Assembly (NCBI GenBank): GCA_034769895.1
Contig: CM068367.1
Location: 123,045,927 to 123,109,926, forward strand
Direction of reading: 5' to 3'
DNA from: Magicicada septendecula
Taxonomy: Eukaryota; Arthropoda; Insecta; Hemiptera; Cicadidae
DNA: 64,000 nucleotides
Shown: piece after piece, positions 59,453 through 64,000 of the stretch
How the letters are laid out: every line of letters begins with the position of its first letter
How positions within the stretch are numbered: the stretch's first letter is position 1
Notes under the pieces: model-generated
Seen by the model: the letters and a program-made list of their open reading frames with translations, nothing else
What the model was told of the DNA's origin: nothing
The model's database searches: none
Program-made: the position numbers and the translations under genes

Positions 59453-62400
59453 TCAATTTTCTGGTTCATGGTATTTTTTCAATTGTCTGGCATTGAATTT
59501 TCCGCGGAGTTTACTGTCATCATCGCAATCGACGAGTAGATAAGTAGCTTCTCCGAGAATTTGATGCACTTTATATGGTCCGCAGGACAGTTCGCAAAAT
59601 TTTTCAATTCTTTTCTGGACCGCGTCCGATTGATGATATGTTCTGATTAACACCTTTTCACCAATTTTGAATTTTGTAATGGTCTTGATTTCATTACATA
59701 ATTTCGCTTGTTTTTCCCTCTTCTCCTTCATTTTGATGAATATTTGGTTATGGTCCACTCCTTTAACTAGAAGTATGTCCTTGTTTATGTATTTCTCCCA
59801 CGCTCTGGTAGGTTTCTTCCCGAGCTGTGCCTCGTACGGTGTTACTTCTATCGTCTCGTGGTACGTTTCGTTAATACAACTCTCAACGATTGGTACGTAA
59901 CGCGACCACTTTGTATGTTGATCACCAACAAAGATCCTAAATAAGTTCCCAAGCTGTCTGTTGATTCTTTCAGCCAGATTCGCACAAGGGTTCCTTATTG
60001 CGGTAAATCTTGGTTGAATATTTAGTTCAGTTAACCCATTTAACCATTTTTTTTTTAGATGAAAATTGCGTTCCGTTGTCTGTGATAATTACTCTAGGAG
60101 ACCCCAGTTCTTTACAATACTGGTGTATTCTTCTCAGTGTAGCTGCGGTCGTTGCCCTCCGAAGTGTGAAAAGTCGTACGTATTTGGTAAAGTTGTCAAC
60201 CATAACAAACAAATATCTTACGCCGGCGGACGAAGCAGGTAGCGGGCCATAGTAATCGGCGCTCACTAGGTCACACTTGCGTAACGGTATAATGGCTTTC
60301 GTTCCTCCGAACAAGTTTTTGTTGCCGGAATCTTTCTTCCGTTGACAAGTGTCACAAGCCCGTACGTAATTTTTCACCCTTTTCAACATACCGTCTATGG
60401 TAAAATACTCCTGCAATAATTTAATACATCTCTTAGCACCGGGATGACCATACATACGGTGTATTTCAGCAATTATTTCGCCGGACACACTGTTCGGTAT
60501 GTACAGTTTCCATTCCCTCCTACGTAATCTGTACAATTTCTCATCGACGAATCTATAAAATTTATTTAATTCCTTATCTATACACTCTTCCCTAATCTTA
60601 TCAATAACATTCTTAAGCTTATTATCTTGAATTTGGTACTTTCCAATATCCATTAGGATTTTGCTTACCTTCTTATCCATTTTGATTGTCAGGTGGTTAA
60701 TTAAGTATTCGGAAATATTGTCACTAATTTCTTCTAGCATGGCATTTTCTGGATTTCTGCTTAGAAGATCAGCAATAATATTGTCCTTCCCTTTACAATG
60801 GACAATGTCGAATTTGTACTCCTGGATACTTAAGATCCAGCGTGTAATTCGCGAGTTGTTTAAGTGACATTTATTTATAAAAGTCAGTGCCTTATTATCA
60901 GTAATGATAGTTAACGGTTGTCCTAGTATGTATATACGGAACCTCTCAAGACATCGTACAATACACAAAAGCTCCTTCTCCGTAGTGTAATAATTTATTT
61001 CTGCACCCTTGAATGCCTTGCTGGTAAAAGCTATTACTCCAATTTTTCCTTCCTCGTCCAGTTGATATAGTTGTCCGCCATATGCAAAGTTGCTGGCGTC
61101 GCACTGCATATAATATCTTTGATTTATTCGGGGAAATTTTAAGATGACTGTTTCTACGAATAACCTTTTAACCTGCTGAAAACATTCATTTAATTCCTGT
61201 GTCCAGGTAAATTTCTGTCCCTTCCGTAACAATTCAAGTAATGGTTTAGTGGTTTCAGCGTATTTGTCTGTAAAACGGTTGTAGAAATTTGTCAAACCCA
61301 GGAAACCTTTTAATTGTTTTTGGTTCCGAGGTGTAGGGAACTTCATAATGGCATCGATCTTCTCGTCCGTTGCTCGTATTCCTTGTGTCGTTAATCGATA
61401 CCCAAGGTACGCGATTTCTTTTCTGAAGAATTGCGACTTCTCCAAATTGATGGTTAAATTTGCCCTTCTTAAATTGGATAATAATAAATCTAAATGTAAC
61501 AAATGCGTTTCTAAATCTTCTGAATAACACAGGCAATCGTCGACATAAATACTGGTATTTTCTTTAACTTCATCTTCTAATACTGCGTCCAATCCCCTGG
61601 TTAATGCCGCAGAACTGGTACTCAGTCCGAATGGCGTAACTGTAAAACGATAACACTTGCCGTCGTACATAAAAGCGGTGAAGTTCCGGCACTCCAGCTT
61701 CAGTGGTACTTGCCAGAAACTGCTAGTTAAGTCTACGGTGGATAAATATTTCATCTCGCCAAAATGTCGTTTATCGGAGGAGCACCCTCGTAGTCCGGGA
61801 TAGTCACGCTGTTCACCTTCCTCGCATCCAAACACAATCGTACACTACCGTCCTTCTTAATTACAGTAACAAGTGGGTTGATATATGCGCTGTTGCATCT
61901 CTCAGTGACCCCATACCGCAACATTTTCCTAATCTCATCATCTACCTTCCCTTTATACGCTAATGGGACAGGCCATCCTCTCTGGAAGTACGGTGTCTGG
62001 TCGGTGACTTGGAACTCGTGAACGTACCCTTCGATTCTTCCGGGGCATTCTCTGAATAAACTCCTATTCCTAACCAGAATCTCCCTTAATCTTTCCAACG
62101 TTCCTTTATCTCCGCATTCAACACTTTCTATCTTCTTGTCAATGTTTCTGATGATCTCTTCTTCTTCTTCTACGTCCACCACTTTTATATGCATCATTGG
62201 CACTGTGTACGTCGCTTTGTCATCCTCTCTTCTTAACTCGACGATCCTTCTTCCCATGTCAATGAGACATCCTGTTTCCTGAAGAAAATTGGTTCCTAAT
62301 ATGCAATGTTTTATCAAATCTGGTATTATGAGAAAAACACATTCATATTTAATTTCTTCAATATAGATATCCCATAATATTTGTTTTCTTATTAGCTTTG

Positions 62401-62753
62401 ACTTATTACCAACCGCGCTAACTATTAATGTGTTAGACATCGGTAATATTTCATAAGGTGTAATGTTATGTTGTTTTGGTGAAACCACGACTCGGATAAT
62501 CCGGCAATTACGGATCCGGTATCGAGCAACGCTTGTACACTAACATTATTGTTGAACTTTATATTTATCTCTGGGCACCTTATTATTCGTTGGGAAATCT
62601 CTTCATCATCATTACGTAATAAATCGCTTCGTAAGTCCGGTAGGATTATATTCGTCTGGTAGTCATTTGTTTTGTCGGCTTTTTTCTTCTTCTTGTTGTT
62701 GACGGTTCCTTTTGGGTTGAGTGCCCGATGCACCGGCAGTCGTGTTTGTAAAC
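59453..62753 (-). pseudogene. pol: Ty3/Gypsy pol (PR-RT-RNaseH-IN), frameshifted
   Basis: Minus strand, domains in Gypsy order. The aspartic protease has VQALLDTGSV (about 62530). RT runs from GWPVPLAYKGKVDDEI through GSVRLCLDARKVNSVTIPD, LSTVDLTSSFWQVPL and the catalytic YVDD (61535-61546). RNase H shows QCDASNFAYGG, TTEKELLCIVRCLERF and IITDNKAL. Integrase has a zinc-binding HRMYGH..CDTCQ and the DDE triad in SADYYGPL, VIITDNGTQF and ANLAERINRQ, then a CGPYKV module. Frameshifts lie near 62470 (protease), 61755 (RT, just before GEMKYL) and in an A/T run at 60048-60057 (integrase core). RT, RNase H and most of IN share one 600-codon frame (61835-60027), so the copy is fairly young. Not functional as it stands. 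Confidence 0.93.
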
Positions 62754-64000
62754 TCTATTGTGTTGACGGCGCGTCGGTCCGCATTACGATGTTGTTGGGT
62801 ATTTATGGCCGGTCTGTCACCCCAAGTTTTCTTCTGGATCCCACTTCCTTTGTTCAGACCGCTTTCACTTTCCTTATAGGCATTCCTCCCCTCGCTCGCC
62901 GTAACATAGTTCGACTCTATTATTTCTCGGTTGAATCTGTGTATACTCTATGATCAGAGATTCGAAGCTTGGGATTGTCACAATTCCTCTTGTGACCACC
63001 GCGAGCTGAATCTCGCTCCCAAAGTGACGAGATATCTTACGTATAAGTTGATTGTCAGTCAGAGTGGGTGTTAACTGCCGACTCTCCAATAAGATACGTT
63101 CAATATACTGAATAGCAGTAACTGGTCCACGCCAATCAAACCTGCCATACTCCAAATGATCCCGGATACTGTCTTGTCGTTCTTGGCCCCAATATTTCAG
63201 AGGGAACGCTTCCTTGAATTCTTCAAAGTTTGATATTTGGTTACGTATCACTCGCCACCAAATTCCTGCGTCTAACTCCAGATGTCTACCAATCCACTTG
63301 ATATTGTCAGCGGGGTAATATAACTCTTGTATTTTGGACAACTCCTTAAGGAACTCCATAGGGAATCTGTCCGTGCCATTGTATTTAAGGTCATTGTGGT
63401 TAGGCCCGTTAATTCGATTTAATATACCACACTCACCTTCCATTAACTGTCGCTGCAGTCTTTCCTGGTTTTCTCTTACCTTAGTCAAATGTCCTTTTAA
63501 CTCTTCGATCCTCGTTGTCTTCTCTTTCGTAGTCTCGTCCAACTTCTGTTCTGTTGAACGTTGTCTACCGTCAACTTCTTCCAACTTCTGTATAATATTA
63601 TTATTTGTTCCTTCTTGCTCCTGTTGTTTCTGCAGTATGGTATCGTGTATCTCGGCCTTCAGTTCTTGTGCTTCTTATTGTAGTCCTTGACGTGAATATC
63701 GAACTTGTGATTAATCTTTTTAACGGTCGTTTGGGTAGTGTGCACCGCTGCCATCCATTCTTGACGATCATTTTCTTGTTTTTCTTGTACTTCTACGTAC
63801 TTCTTATTGGCTTCTTCTCTCAAGTCTTTCACGATATCATCTTGCTTCTTCTGTAGTTCGTTAACCTTACCTTCCCAGGTGTGCTGGCACTCACGTATCT
63901 CGGACCTTATTTGTGTAATCTCTTCCTTATGCTGGTCGAGTTTTTCATTTTGTTTTTCTAATTTCTCACTAATTAATCTACTGTTTTCTTCTTGTTCTTC
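62663..64000 (-). pseudogene. gag: Gypsy gag, 5' end outside window, frameshifted
   Basis: Minus strand. The N-terminal part visible from the window edge is a charged, heptad-rich coiled coil (EEQEENSRLISEKLEKQNEK and on), interrupted by a frameshift near 63671-63682. The central part (63584 down to about 62950) is a capsid-like retrotransposon gag domain: NDLKYNGTDRFPMEFLKEL, IWWRVIRN, FEEFKEAFPLKYWGQERQD and LEYGRFDWRGPVTAIQY. A second frameshift near 62950 leads to a basic tail ending at a TGA (62663-62665). No CCHC zinc knuckle is seen. The tail overlaps the start of the pol frame. Confidence 0.88.

Larger units (their letters stand above)
57250..64000 (-). mobile_element. Ty3/Gypsy LTR retrotransposon, partial
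   Basis: Combines gag, pol, polypurine tract and 3' LTR on the minus strand. The 5' LTR, primer-binding site and gag start lie beyond the right edge. At least five frameshifts were found (63.67, 62.95, 62.47, 61.76 and 60.05 kb) but few in-frame stops, as expected for a dead copy of moderate age. Confidence 0.85.

Noticed and set aside
1..64000. CRISPR arrays or prokaryotic operons
   Set aside because: No regularly spaced identical repeats with unique spacers, no prokaryotic gene packing; the window is eukaryotic.

Overview
The window looks like repeat-rich, AT-rich intergenic or intronic DNA of an animal, most likely an insect. The reasons are the Jockey-type and other non-LTR retrotransposon tails, a Ty3/Gypsy element, hAT and Tc1/mariner-type DNA transposon remnants, a tRNA-headed SINE and abundant (GT)n, (CT)n, (GAA)n and (TAA)n tracts. 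A polyneopteran (cockroach, termite or stick insect) would fit the style of the repeats, but that is an impression and not shown. I found no intact host protein-coding gene and no functional tRNA or rRNA gene. Most long open frames are shadows of transposons, read through microsatellites, or lack an ATG.

Layout. 0-6 kb: microsatellites, a decayed Tc1/mariner (IS630-superfamily) transposase, a small near-perfect hairpin and a 977-bp non-autonomous hAT element. 7-24 kb: antisense and sense 3' ends of several dead LINEs (7.0, 7.6, 10.3, 17.2, 19.7, 21.1 and 23.5 kb), two copies of an AT-rich dispersed repeat (11.6 and 15.4 kb), microsatellites and a 229-bp palindromic element. 25-31 kb: an LTR-like block, a 486-bp hAT-type MITE with an 8-bp target duplication, another dead LINE, a foldback element followed within 71 bp by a tRNA-derived SINE, and a relative of the foldback family. 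32-45 kb: a large triplet microsatellite, a hAT-like remnant, two further LTR-like blocks, and a short stretch with heat-shock-element-like sites, a TATA-like box and an initiator-like sequence at 40.4-40.7 kb. 46-53 kb: a third copy of the dispersed repeat, two LINE ends, a 760-bp inverted-repeat element and a 300-bp palindromic element. 53-57 kb: an A-rich, strand-asymmetric block with a degenerate purine tandem repeat. 57-64 kb: a minus-strand Ty3/Gypsy element running past the right edge, with gag, protease, RT, RNase H, integrase, polypurine tract and 3' LTR, broken by at least five frameshifts.

Two patterns link separate loci. First, four blocks (25.2, 36.8, 42.1 and 57.2 kb) share sequence in a consistent order. 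Because the last directly follows the Gypsy polypurine tract, the others read as old solo LTRs of the same or a related family. Second, at least six foldback or hairpin elements share an end motif of the form GGGCTnnnnGGCCGTGG and/or an internal CTGANGA - hairpin - GAAAC motif that resembles most of a hammerhead ribozyme core. Everything here was read by eye without alignment software, so boundaries are approximate unless an exact repeat is stated.
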